Notes under the pieces: model-generated | Told to the model about the DNA's origin: nothing | The model's input: the letters and a program-made list of their open reading frames with translations, nothing else | Database searches by the model: none | Translations under genes and position numbers: made by a program | From: an uncultured Pseudomonadota bacterium | Lineage (GTDB): Bacteria; Myxococcota_A; UBA796; SXON01 | NCBI GenBank assembly: GCA_903844155.1 | Contig: CAIMSU010000366.1 | Coordinates: 28,949-92,948 of the forward strand | Length of the DNA: 64,000 nt | Direction of reading: 5' to 3' | Shown: positions 1 to 7,555 of the stretch, piece by piece | How positions within the stretch are numbered: position 1 is the first letter of the stretch | Layout: each line of letters begins with the position of its first letter

Positions 1-1380
1 TCGTCGCAGGAAGGCGATCTCGAGAAGGTGTCGAGCTTGATCGACGAGTTCACGGCCAAGCACCTCGGGCCCAACGGCGCAGCCGGCGGGGTCGACGACA
101 CCATGGCCAAGCTCAAGACGATCCAGGAGCAGGCCCAGTTCAAGCTCGCGCACGACAAGGCGGACAAGGGCGACCACATCGGGTCTTCCAAGGCATTCCT
201 GGCGTTCATCGAGCGGTTCCCGGCGTCGGACTACATCAAGGATGCGCTCTACAACGCTGCCAACCAGGCCGATGTCGCGGGCGACGCCACGCTCGCGATC
301 TCGCTGTTCGAGCAGTACGTCGCGCAGTACCCGACGGACGACAAGTCCGAGGGGTTGTCCTTCCGAATTGCAGACACGTACGCGCAGACGTTGAACCTCC
401 CGAAGGCCATCCAGAACTACGATTACATCGTGAAGAATTTCCCGGACAGCGGCGACGCGAAAGCGGCGATGTACAACAGTGCGTTCTTCAAGGTCGGCGT
501 CGGGGACCACAAGGGCGCCGCGCTGGAGTACGAGCAGTACGCCAACAAGTACGGTGATGCGCCGGACGCCGAGCAGACCTACTGGGCCGCTGGCGACCAG
601 TGGGAGATCATCGGCGAGAATGACGCCTTTGCCTTCTACAATCGCTACCTCGACAAGTACGGCGCGTCGAACCCGGACCACGCCGTCGAGGCGCTCTACA
701 AGGTCGCCAAGATCCAGGAGAAGCGCCCCGGCGGCAAGGCTCCCGCGACCTGGGCCAAGCTGCAGGACACGTTCCGGTCGGCCGCGACGGCTGGCAAGCC
801 GCTCTCGCAGAAGAGCCGGGCGATGGCTGCAGAGGGCGCCGTCAGCGACCTCACGAAGGAATTCGACGCGCTGAAGACCGTCACCTGGTCCAAGACGGAC
901 GAGAAGAAGAACGTCGACTACATCCTGAACAAAGACACCGGGATGCCGTCCAAGATCAACGCGCTCACCAACCACGCGGTCGACATCGTCAACACGTATT
1001 CGGACTACGACTCCTCGCAGGCCGCGCAGTACTTCATCGGCATGTCCCGGCTCTCCTTCGCGGATGCGCTCTACAACGTGCCCGTCCCGAAGGAGATCGC
1101 CAACAACCCGGACCTCGTCGACGAGTACAACGCCCAGTTGGACCGCTACCGGCTGCCGTTTGAGGATCAAGGCAAGAAGTTCCTCATCGCCGCGTTGGAC
1201 AAGGCGCGCACGGACAAGCGCTGGTCGTCGTGGAACTCCAGGATGTTGAGCGAGCTCAACGCGCGCTACCCGTCTGAATTCCCGAGCGAGCGCACGGAGA
1301 CCCGTGGCCCCATCGATCCGGGTGATGTGCCCCTCGGCATGCCGACCGACGATGTCTCGAAGACAGAGGAGACGCCGTGA
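1..1380 (+). CDS. TPR-repeat protein of a Glt/Agl-like envelope machine, 5' end outside the window
   Basis: The frame is open from base 1, so the true start lies upstream; an internal GTG at 28 is the first possible start seen. The visible part (about 459 residues) is rich in helical tetratricopeptide repeats of the outer-membrane TPR type (for example FPASDYIKDALYNAANQADV around residue 55). TPR proteins of this kind scaffold multiprotein envelope complexes. Downstream come a TPR lipoprotein, a TolQ channel and ExbD proteins, as in the myxobacterial gliding clusters, so a GltD/GltE-like role is inferred. The C-terminal part (about 1028-1275) is homologous to the small protein at 40543-41127. 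The stop overlaps the next start as GTGA. Confidence 0.85.
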   Translation, partial: SSQEGDLEKVSSLIDEFTAKHLGPNGAAGGVDDTMAKLKTIQEQAQFKLAHDKADKGDHIGSSKAFLAFIERFPASDYIKDALYNAANQADVAGDATLAISLFEQYVAQYPTDDKSEGLSFRIADTYAQTLNLPKAIQNYDYIVKNFPDSGDAKAAMYNSAFFKVGVGDHKGAALEYEQYANKYGDAPDAEQTYWAAGDQWEIIGENDAFAFYNRYLDKYGASNPDHAVEALYKVAKIQEKRPGGKAPATWAKLQDTFRSAATAGKPLSQKSRAMAAEGAVSDLTKEFDALKTVTWSKTDEKKNVDYILNKDTGMPSKINALTNHAVDIVNTYSDYDSSQAAQYFIGMSRLSFADALYNVPVPKEIANNPDLVDEYNAQLDRYRLPFEDQGKKFLIAALDKARTDKRWSSWNSRMLSELNARYPSEFPSERTETRGPIDPGDVPLGMPTDDVSKTEETP

Positions 1381-3050
1381 TTCGCTCGAACCCCCGAACC
1401 CGGCCGTCCCCGCTCCTCACCCTTGTCGGGCCTGTCGCGCTCGTCGCGCTCGCAGGCTGCCCGAAGCAGCCTACGACGACGGCGCCGGTAGCCACCCCCG
1501 CGCCTGTCGCCACCGCGCCGACGACTCCGCCCCCGGCCACCACGCCCGACGCGACGGCCACGCCCGCCGCGACGCCCGACGCCGCCGCTGCGCCCGCGGA
1601 CACCGGCCCAGTCGACCCCCTGAAGCCCGATGATCGCAAGCAGCTTCAGGACGCCGCCGCGATGCTTGGTACGCGCGACCCGGGAAAAGCGGGCCAGGCG
1701 CTTGGACTTTTGAACTCCCTGGCCGTGGCCTATCCGGATCTGGCCGCGATCCCCTACGACATCGGTGTGGCCTGGCACTACCAGGGCAACGACGACGAGG
1801 CGCGCAAGGCCTGGTTGCGGGCAACCAGCGTGGACCCCACGTTCGACAAGGCATGGTTGAACCTGGGCGTGCTCCAGCAGACCGCCGGGCACCTGGATCT
1901 CGCGCTTGCCTCGTTCCAGTCCGGCCTCGCCTACAACGCCCGCAGCGTGGACCTTCAGGTCGCCGCGATCAACGACCTGCGCGAGCAGAAGCGGTACGAC
2001 GAGGCGATCGCCCAGGCCAAGGCCGCGCTCTCCGTGAACTCGCGCGCGATCCCGCTCTTCTGCAACCTCGCGATGGTCTACATCGAGACCAACCAGCTCG
2101 ATCTCGCGGCGTTCATGCTCACCAAGGCCGAGGAGGACAACGGCGGCGGCAACGCCCAGCTCCACGCGACGCTCGGCCAGGTCTATCTGCTCAAGAACGA
2201 CCCCGGAAACGCGGTCATCGAGTGGCAGAAGGCGCTCACGATCGACCCGTTCCAGATGGCCGCGCTCCAATATCTTGGCGCGTACTACCTTGAGAATCGC
2301 GCCTACGAGGACGCCCAGCCGCTCTGGGAGCGCGCGGTGGCGACAGCGCCCAGGAACGCCGGAATCCACATGAACCTGGCCATCTGCTACCGCGGTCTCG
2401 GCTCGCGCTTTGCGGACAAGCCGGATGACCCGGGGTCGGTGGCATCGGCGGCCGCGCAGTTCGCCGCCGCGAAGAAGGAATATGAGACCGCGCTCTCCCT
2501 CGACAGCAAGAACGCCGAGCCCTGGCGCGACCTCGCGGTGCTCTACGGCGACTACGAGAAGGACTACGACGCCGCCCTGAACGCGATCGCCCAATACCGG
2601 TCGCTCGGCGGGGGCACCCCTGCGGAGCTGGACGCCTGGGTCGCGAACATCCAGAAGACCAAGGCCAAGGCAGAGAAGGACAAGGCCCGCGCCGAGGCTC
2701 GCAAGAAGAAGGACGCCGAGGAGGCAGCCGCTGCGGCAGCCGCGGCACTCCAGCAGCCGGCGCCTGCGCCTGACGGTACGCAACCCGCGCCTACACCCGA
2801 CGGCACCCAGCCAGCGCCCACGCCCGCTCCCGCGCCGACGCCCGCTCCCACGCCGACGGACGGGCAGACGCCTGCGCCGTCGCCCGCTCCCGCGCCGGCC
2901 CCAGCCCCAACCGGCACCGATCAGCCCTGGGGTACCCCCGCGCAGCCTGCGCCCGCGCCAACGGATGGCCAACCCGCGCCGGCTCAGCCAGCGCCCGCGC
3001 AACCCGCCCCGGCCCAGCCTGATCCGAACAGCCCCTGGGGCGGTCATTGA
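1377..3050 (+). CDS. TPR-repeat lipoprotein with Pro/Ala-rich tail
   Basis: A 557-residue protein. The N-terminus is a lipoprotein signal with lipobox ALAGC and cysteine at residue 28. A Pro/Thr/Ala linker follows, then at least six TPR units (about residues 95-420), then a charged EAEKDKARAEARKKKDAEEA-type helix and a long PAPAPTPAPTP-type low-complexity tail to the end. It probably sits on the inner face of an envelope membrane and binds partners through the TPRs. The GTG start overlaps the previous stop (GTGA), which suggests translational coupling. It resembles the TPR lipoprotein GltE of the Myxococcus gliding cluster in type and context; the exact orthology is not established. Confidence 0.85.
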   Translation: MIRSNPRTRPSPLLTLVGPVALVALAGCPKQPTTTAPVATPAPVATAPTTPPPATTPDATATPAATPDAAAAPADTGPVDPLKPDDRKQLQDAAAMLGTRDPGKAGQALGLLNSLAVAYPDLAAIPYDIGVAWHYQGNDDEARKAWLRATSVDPTFDKAWLNLGVLQQTAGHLDLALASFQSGLAYNARSVDLQVAAINDLREQKRYDEAIAQAKAALSVNSRAIPLFCNLAMVYIETNQLDLAAFMLTKAEEDNGGGNAQLHATLGQVYLLKNDPGNAVIEWQKALTIDPFQMAALQYLGAYYLENRAYEDAQPLWERAVATAPRNAGIHMNLAICYRGLGSRFADKPDDPGSVASAAAQFAAAKKEYETALSLDSKNAEPWRDLAVLYGDYEKDYDAALNAIAQYRSLGGGTPAELDAWVANIQKTKAKAEKDKARAEARKKKDAEEAAAAAAAALQQPAPAPDGTQPAPTPDGTQPAPTPAPAPTPAPTPTDGQTPAPSPAPAPAPAPTGTDQPWGTPAQPAPAPTDGQPAPAQPAPAQPAPAQPDPNSPWGGH

Positions 3051-3093
3051 TCCCCGCCGTCGACCATTGTGGTGCATTTGACCGGAGGTTCTC

Positions 3094-3327
3094 ATGACGT
3101 CCCTCTCCCGTTTCGCCGTCCTCTGCGTCGCGATCCTCGCCCTCTCGGCCCCCGCGTTCGCCGCCAAGGAGTTCGTGATCAAGGGCGATGACATCAAGGC
3201 CGAGGTCCAGAAGCCCGAGATCACCATCCTCATCAGCCGGCAGAACCTCACGCCGAAGTACGTCCTCGATCTGAAGGAGAGCTTTCTCCCCAAGATCATC
3301 GACTCGGTCAACGAGAAGCCATTCTAG
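3094..3327 (+). CDS. Small exported protein of the TPR/TolQ operon
   Basis: A 77-residue protein with a clear signal peptide (hydrophobic stretch then APAFA cleavage site near residue 23) and a mature part of only about 54 residues, charged and ending SVNEKPF. A GGAGG ribosome-binding site lies 7 bases before the ATG. It sits between the TPR lipoprotein and the TolQ-like channel in one operon, so it is probably a periplasmic accessory of that complex. I do not recognise the family; no Cys for lipidation is present. Confidence 0.75.
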   Translation: MTSLSRFAVLCVAILALSAPAFAAKEFVIKGDDIKAEVQKPEITILISRQNLTPKYVLDLKESFLPKIIDSVNEKPF

Positions 3328-3385
3328 TGCCGGCCGAATTCCGGCTCGCTGACGCGCCCGCCGTAGTGGCGCCCGGAGCCTGATC

Positions 3386-4039
3386 ATGGATTGGAACCTC
3401 GGGAAGTGGATCTCCGACGGCGGCATCTTCATGTGGCCGATCCTCGTCTGTGCCGTGATCGGCGCGACGATCTCGGCGGAGCGCTTCATCTTCCTGTTCC
3501 TGCGCGCGTCCATCCACGCGCCGACGTTCCTGGCGCAGGTCCAGCGTGATGTGCTCGACGGAAACGTCGATGGCGCGCTGAAGATCTGCAACGCCGAGTC
3601 CGCGGCGGTGCTGCCACGGGTGCTCAAGGCGGGCTTGTTGCGCGCGGGCCGGCCCGAGGCTGAGATTCGCGACGCGCTCGAGGAGGCAACGCTGGAGGTC
3701 GCGCCGCAGGTCCAGCGCCGGATCCCGTACCTCACCACCATCGCCAACCTCTGCACGCTGCTCGGTCTGCTCGGTACCATCCAGGGCTTGATCCTCGCGT
3801 TTCACGCCGTGGCGGACGCGAACGCAGAGGCCCGCTCCACCGCCCTCGCCTCTGGTATCGCCGTCGCCATGAACGCAACCTTCGCCGGCTTGCTCGTGGC
3901 GATCCCGGTCCTCGCTCTCCACGCGATCGTCGCTGCCCGCGCGAACCAGATCCTGGACGAGGTGGACCACGGCTCGGCCCGGCTCGTCAACCTCCTCAAC
4001 GCGGTCGCGCTCCGGGGTGCGTCGGCGCGCGCGGAGTGA
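3386..4039 (+). CDS. TolQ/ExbB/MotA-family proton channel subunit
   Basis: A 217-residue inner-membrane protein with three hydrophobic segments: about residues 14-36, 116-140 and 160-185. The segment with TIANLCTLLGLLGTIQGLI matches the conserved LLGLLGTV-type helix of TolQ/ExbB, and the last helix carries GIAVAMNATFAGLLVAIP, which corresponds to the conserved TxxGLxVAIP motif. The family forms the proton-conducting stator that energises envelope processes. Two ExbD/TolR-like genes follow directly, as with AglQ-AglR-AglS in Myxococcus. The stop overlaps the following GTG start (GTGA). Confidence 0.93.
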   Translation: MDWNLGKWISDGGIFMWPILVCAVIGATISAERFIFLFLRASIHAPTFLAQVQRDVLDGNVDGALKICNAESAAVLPRVLKAGLLRAGRPEAEIRDALEEATLEVAPQVQRRIPYLTTIANLCTLLGLLGTIQGLILAFHAVADANAEARSTALASGIAVAMNATFAGLLVAIPVLALHAIVAARANQILDEVDHGSARLVNLLNAVALRGASARAE

Positions 4040-4536
4040 GGATGGTCCGACGCTACGGCATGGTCGACAACGGGCCCGGGCTCGATCTGGTGCCGATGCT
4101 GAGCGTCATGGTGCACCTCGTGCCGATGCTGCTGTTGAGCGTGCGGTTCCTCGCGCTCGCGCAGATGGCAGCGCGCGGCCCGGTGATCTCGGCGTTGGAG
4201 CCGCCGGATGCGGGTGCGCTCGCCGAGCAGTCCAAGCGCGTTGTGAGCGTGGAGATCGATGGCAAGGGGTTTCTGATCGGCGGGAGCGCCGGCCTCGATC
4301 CCCGGATCCCCTGCACTGCCGCGTGCGCGCCGGACACCTACGACTACGCGGCGCTGGACAACGCGTTGCGCTCGCTCAAGGCCGATCATCCCGACGAAAA
4401 GCGCATCGTCATCGCCCCGGGCGACGATGTCCCGTTTGACGTCGTCGCCCGCGTGATGGCGGAGGCGCGGTCGGACGTCAGCGGTGGGAAGGCGCGTGAG
4501 CTGTTCCCCGAGCCCCTGCTCGCGGTGCGGCAGTGA
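4036..4536 (+). CDS. ExbD/TolR-like protein lacking the usual membrane Asp
   Basis: A 166-residue single-pass protein in the TolR/ExbD position after the channel gene. The transmembrane helix runs through about residues 18-40 (LVPMLSVMVHLVPMLLLSV). In ExbD/TolR the helix begins P-x-x-D-V with a protonatable Asp; here the equivalent stretch is P20-M-L-S23-V, so Ser replaces Asp. The periplasmic part ends with a typical ExbD fold (KRIVIAPGDDVPFDVVARVM). The GTG at 4036 overlaps the channel stop; ATG codons at 4042 and 4060 are alternatives. It probably pairs with the second ExbD-like protein (4533-5030), which keeps the Asp. Confidence 0.85.
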   Translation: MRMVRRYGMVDNGPGLDLVPMLSVMVHLVPMLLLSVRFLALAQMAARGPVISALEPPDAGALAEQSKRVVSVEIDGKGFLIGGSAGLDPRIPCTAACAPDTYDYAALDNALRSLKADHPDEKRIVIAPGDDVPFDVVARVMAEARSDVSGGKARELFPEPLLAVRQ

Positions 4537-5030
4537 GCGACGTGCGGCGGGACGATCCCCGGCTCCGGCGTCAACGCCGGCGTGAGCGTGCGGCGCGGCG
4601 GTTGCCGACGAACCCGTATCTGCAGATCACGTCGATGACGGACATGTTTACGTTGATCCTGGCGTTCCTGCTGTCGTTCTACGACCCGGCGCAGGTCGAT
4701 GCGCCTTCCCTGGTGCTGCCCTCCGTTGCCGCGCTCGGGGGCGAGAAGGAGGGGATCAAGCTGGAGGTTCGGAAGGATGCCGTGGTGCTCGACGGGGTCG
4801 TCCTGCTGCCCCTGGACGGGAAGGGCGGGATCGAGTCGGGGACGGAGCGGAGCGGTCGCATCCTCACGGCTGTCCGCGATGCGCTGCAGCCCCGCGTTGC
4901 CGACCCAGCCCCGACGCTGCTGGTCGCCTGCGACAAAACCGTGCCTTTCAGCGTGATCGGCGACGTGCTGAGCTCAGCGAACGCCGCGGGTTTCCATGAC
5001 TACCGGTTCGTCGTGGAGAGCACGCGCTGA
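4533..5030 (+). CDS. ExbD/TolR-family biopolymer transport protein
   Basis: A 165-residue single-pass protein. The N-terminal 25 residues are strongly basic (cytoplasmic side), followed by one membrane helix with the conserved protonatable residue D37 in SMTDMFTLILAFLLSFY. The periplasmic domain ends with TLLVACDKTVPFSVIGDVL, the usual ExbD/TolR layout. It would complete the TolQ-TolR-TolR motor of the operon. The GTG start overlaps the previous stop (GTGA). Confidence 0.9.
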   Translation: MSDVRRDDPRLRRQRRRERAARRLPTNPYLQITSMTDMFTLILAFLLSFYDPAQVDAPSLVLPSVAALGGEKEGIKLEVRKDAVVLDGVVLLPLDGKGGIESGTERSGRILTAVRDALQPRVADPAPTLLVACDKTVPFSVIGDVLSSANAAGFHDYRFVVESTR

Positions 5031-5042
5031 TCGCGTTCGACG

Positions 5043-5250
5043 GGTCCGGTGTTGGCTGGCCAAGTCGAAGGCGCGGCTTCGTGCCCCGCACGAAGCGTGC
5101 CTTCGACGCGGTCAGCAGCGGTCGCGCTCGCCGGAACCTGCGCAGGTGTGGACGGGTCAAGAGAGGTCACGAACCCAGGTCCCAGCCGGAAAACATGGCG
5201 CGACGGGCAACAAACAGCCAACACCGGACCGAAGGGTCCGGGGTTGGCTG
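5043..5250. repeat. Inverted-repeat element with two competing stems
   Basis: GGTCCGGTGTTGGCTG at 5043-5058 is the perfect reverse complement of 5215-5230. The same 5215-5230 block also pairs with 5235-5250 across a 4-base loop, with one mismatch in 16. The two pairings are mutually exclusive. Between them lie a strong hairpin (5064-5107), a perfect 12-base palindrome ACCTGCGCAGGT (5136-5147) and a further stem with arms near 5151 and 5184. It may be a small terminal-inverted-repeat element (MITE-like) or a structured leader that controls the gene at 5305. I see no target-site duplication. Confidence 0.6.
5064..5107. other. Strong stem-loop inside the gap
   Basis: The left arm 5064-5084 pairs with the right arm 5088-5107 around a CCC loop. 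The stem has 9 outer and 8 inner base pairs, interrupted by a small internal loop. It lies about 200 bases before the next start codon and has no U-run, so it is not a standard terminator. Confidence 0.65.
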
Positions 5251-5304
5251 CGCGGGAACCGATTTCACGCTACGTTGTCAGTCGACGTACACCCGGAATT
5301 CGCA

Positions 5305-6654
5305 ATGCCGCCAGCCACGCAGTCCATCGCCCCCGTTGCCGCCAAGCCGAACGCCAAGGTGCTCCGCCTCGGGTTGATCAAGGAGGGCAAGGTCTCCGAG
5401 CGCATCACGAAGCTCGGCGAGGTGGTCGGCGTTGGCGAGAGCCAACGAAATCTCTTCCAGATCTCGGACGCGAAGCTCGGGCAGCGGCTCGAGATGTTCA
5501 TCCCGCAGCGTGAAGGGTACCTGCTGCAGGTGCCCGACTGGGTCGAGGGGATGATCCAGACGAAGGACGGGATGAAGTCGCTGAAGGATCTGCGGTCGAC
5601 CGCGCAGAAGAAGGGGGACCTGTATGTGTACCTCCTCGACGACAAGATGCGCGGCAAGCTGGTCATCGGCACCAGCAGCATCCTCTTCCAGTTCGTCCCC
5701 GCGCCTCCCCAGCCCGAGCGCGCGATGTCCGCCTCGGACTTTCGGGCAAAGTTCTACGACGACGAGGATCCGCTGTTCCTCGCCCTCCTCGGCACGCTCT
5801 CCGTCGTCGCCGCCGCGTTCCTCTGCTACCTCGCGATCACGCCCCGGCCGGATGACTCGGAGCTCGTCACCCTCGACGACGTCACCAAGCTCCTCGACAA
5901 GGACATCAAGCCCATCGCGATTGATGTCCAGCAGCCGCAGGACGACGGCAACAAGCCCGCCGAGGACAAGCCGAAGGACAAGCCGGCGCCCAAGGACGAC
6001 AAGTCCAACCAGGCGCCGCCGCAGGCCGCCACCCCCCAGTCCGCCGCCCAGCAGGTCGCGCAGAAGTCGCTCCTGCTCCAGGCGCTCGGCACGACCGGCG
6101 TCGGAACCACCGGCGACACAGCGGTGGACATCCTCGGCGATCAAGCAGCCATCCAGGGCCTCGACCACGCGCTCGCTGGCGTTACGGGCGCGCAGCAGGC
6201 CGACGCGTCGAACATCGGCAAGACACAGGCCGGCGGCGCCGGTGGGCGTGGAGACGTCACGGTTGGCGTGGCTACCGCGGGTGGCGGCACCGCCGCGGTT
6301 GGCGGCAACGTGGAGGTCAAGGTCAAGCGGCCGGTCGTCGCGGAGGGCGAGGTGAGCAGCGACGCCGATGCTGGTACCGTCGGCCAGATCAAGTCCGTCG
6401 TCAGCAAGCGCAACGGCACGTTCGCGAGCTGCGATCAAACGGCGCTCAAGCAGAACCCGGACCTCAAGGGTCGAATCGTGGTCGGGTGGTCCATCAACGC
6501 CGGCAAGGTCGGCAACGTGCATGTGGTCACGAACAGCACGGGCGACGATCAGCTCGGCACCTGCTTTGCCACCGTCGTCCGCGGCCTGCGCTTTGACCCG
6601 TCCATCACCCAGGAAGTCGACGGGTACACCTGGGCGGTCTCCGGCGCGAACTGA
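5305..6654 (+). CDS. GltG/AgmX-like protein: FHA-like domain, membrane helix, TonB-like C-terminal domain
   Basis: 449 residues from ATG 5305; the open frame extends upstream through the structured gap, but homology-like sequence begins only here. Residues about 11-125 resemble the FHA-like N-terminal domain of GltG-type proteins (KVLRLGLIKEGKV ... GKLVIGTSSILFQFV). One membrane helix follows (about 155-177, LFLALLGTLSVVAAAFLCYL), then a Pro/Lys/Gln linker and a Gly-rich segment. The last about 95 residues match the AgmX/PglI C-terminal domain (IKSVVSKRNGTFASCD ... GKVGNVHVV ... CFATVVRGLRFDPS), a TonB-like fold. The protein probably spans the periplasm and transmits force from the TolQ/ExbD motor to outer-membrane partners. 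Confidence 0.88.
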   Translation: MPPATQSIAPVAAKPNAKVLRLGLIKEGKVSERITKLGEVVGVGESQRNLFQISDAKLGQRLEMFIPQREGYLLQVPDWVEGMIQTKDGMKSLKDLRSTAQKKGDLYVYLLDDKMRGKLVIGTSSILFQFVPAPPQPERAMSASDFRAKFYDDEDPLFLALLGTLSVVAAAFLCYLAITPRPDDSELVTLDDVTKLLDKDIKPIAIDVQQPQDDGNKPAEDKPKDKPAPKDDKSNQAPPQAATPQSAAQQVAQKSLLLQALGTTGVGTTGDTAVDILGDQAAIQGLDHALAGVTGAQQADASNIGKTQAGGAGGRGDVTVGVATAGGGTAAVGGNVEVKVKRPVVAEGEVSSDADAGTVGQIKSVVSKRNGTFASCDQTALKQNPDLKGRIVVGWSINAGKVGNVHVVTNSTGDDQLGTCFATVVRGLRFDPSITQEVDGYTWAVSGAN

Positions 6655-6989
6655 GCGCGGGGCCTGTTGGGGGGCTGGGCGGCTCGGTCGGCCCCTCGCC
6701 GGTCCAGACACTTCGCGGAACGCCGCGTCGATCCGTCGCGGGTTCGCTTTGGTGTGCGGACCCTCGCGCATTGCCGCACGGTGCGATGGGTAAGCCTTTG
6801 CCGGTCCCTGACAGGAATGGGGAGAGTCCAGCGGTCCCGGTGCACTGATCAAGGACGCACACGAGGCCCGTCATGCAGCCGACCAGCAAATCCCCCTTCG
6901 GCCCCACGGGTACGCCGCCGGGTATACAACATTTCGACAGGGTGCGCCGCGCGCCATCCGGCTATGCTGGTGATCACCGGAGAACCGAG
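6655..6989. other. Gene-free gap of 335 bases
   Basis: No credible coding region is seen; the frame of the downstream gene is open from 6873 but that part has no protein-like character. Small GC-rich hairpins are present (for example CCGCG/CGCGG arms near 6731-6749). TATACA at 6923 and TATGCT at 6963 are possible -10 boxes for the next operon, but neither has a well-spaced -35 box. Confidence 0.4.
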
Positions 6990-7550
6990 ATGACCCAGTC
7001 CGCGTATCGGTCGCTGTCGCTCGCCGCTTTGCTGCTCGTTGCGCTGGTTGGTCGCGCGCGCGCCGCCGAGCCCGATATCTCGACCGCTGTCGAGCAGTCC
7101 GCGTCGCTGTCCATGACGGACAAGCTCAAGTTCGCGGAGGGTGCCGTTGGCACGACCCAGGGCTGGGTCAGTGCACTCCAGGCGCTCAAGGACGCGGCCC
7201 TGAAGGATCGCGCGCTGACGGACGACGAACGCCGCGCCCTGATCGCCTGCTACGACAAGGTGCTGACGCCCTTGAACGCGTTCCTGAGCACGATGCACAA
7301 GTCCGCGAACGAGATGCAGGCGGACATGGTGGCGGGCGACGATGCCCACGTGGACCTGCTCTTCAAGCAGATCGCCGTTGTCTACAAGCTCGCCGTCGCC
7401 AAGCAGGCGGAGTCCATGGTCTGCACGTCGAACCCGGATGGGGCCACGGCAAATGGGGATCAGGTCACGAGCCTTGACGGCCCCCCGGACTCCAACACCG
7501 CCGTCACCGACGTGGTGGTACCGCCTACAGTCGTCGTGACGGCCAACTGA
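6990..7550 (+). CDS. Exported protein of unknown function in a polysaccharide-export operon
   Basis: 186 residues from ATG 6990, preceded by GGAG at 6979-6982. The N-terminus is a standard signal peptide (SLSLAALLLVALVGRARA, cleavage before AEPDIS). The mature part is mainly helical and acidic, with two Cys (in LIACYDKV and SMVCTSN), and ends in a Val/Pro-rich tail. The outer-membrane barrel gene follows after 5 bases and the Wza-like gene after that, so a periplasmic helper in surface polysaccharide export is inferred. I do not recognise the family. Confidence 0.75.
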   Translation: MTQSAYRSLSLAALLLVALVGRARAAEPDISTAVEQSASLSMTDKLKFAEGAVGTTQGWVSALQALKDAALKDRALTDDERRALIACYDKVLTPLNAFLSTMHKSANEMQADMVAGDDAHVDLLFKQIAVVYKLAVAKQAESMVCTSNPDGATANGDQVTSLDGPPDSNTAVTDVVVPPTVVVTAN

Positions 7551-7555
7551 GACCC

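Noticed and set aside
2755..3030. Tandem short repeats that could suggest an array
   Set aside because: They encode the Pro/Ala-rich tail of the TPR lipoprotein in frame. There are no spacers of uniform length and no cas genes.
1266..3311. Long minus-strand open frame (681 codons) opposite the TPR lipoprotein gene
   Set aside because: Its product is Arg/Gly/Val-rich without domains, and the opposing gene has clear TPRs and a lipobox. In very GC-rich DNA, stop codons are rare in the antisense frames.
5278..6852. Minus-strand frame opposite the GltG-like gene
   Set aside because: No start signal or recognisable domain; it mirrors the codon bias of the real gene. The same holds for the long antisense frames at 7460-8842, 11384-12841, 13179-14804 and 37248-39002.
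6940..6990. TCGACA and TATGCT as a promoter for the exported protein gene
   Set aside because: The spacing is 23 bases, too long for a sigma-70 promoter.
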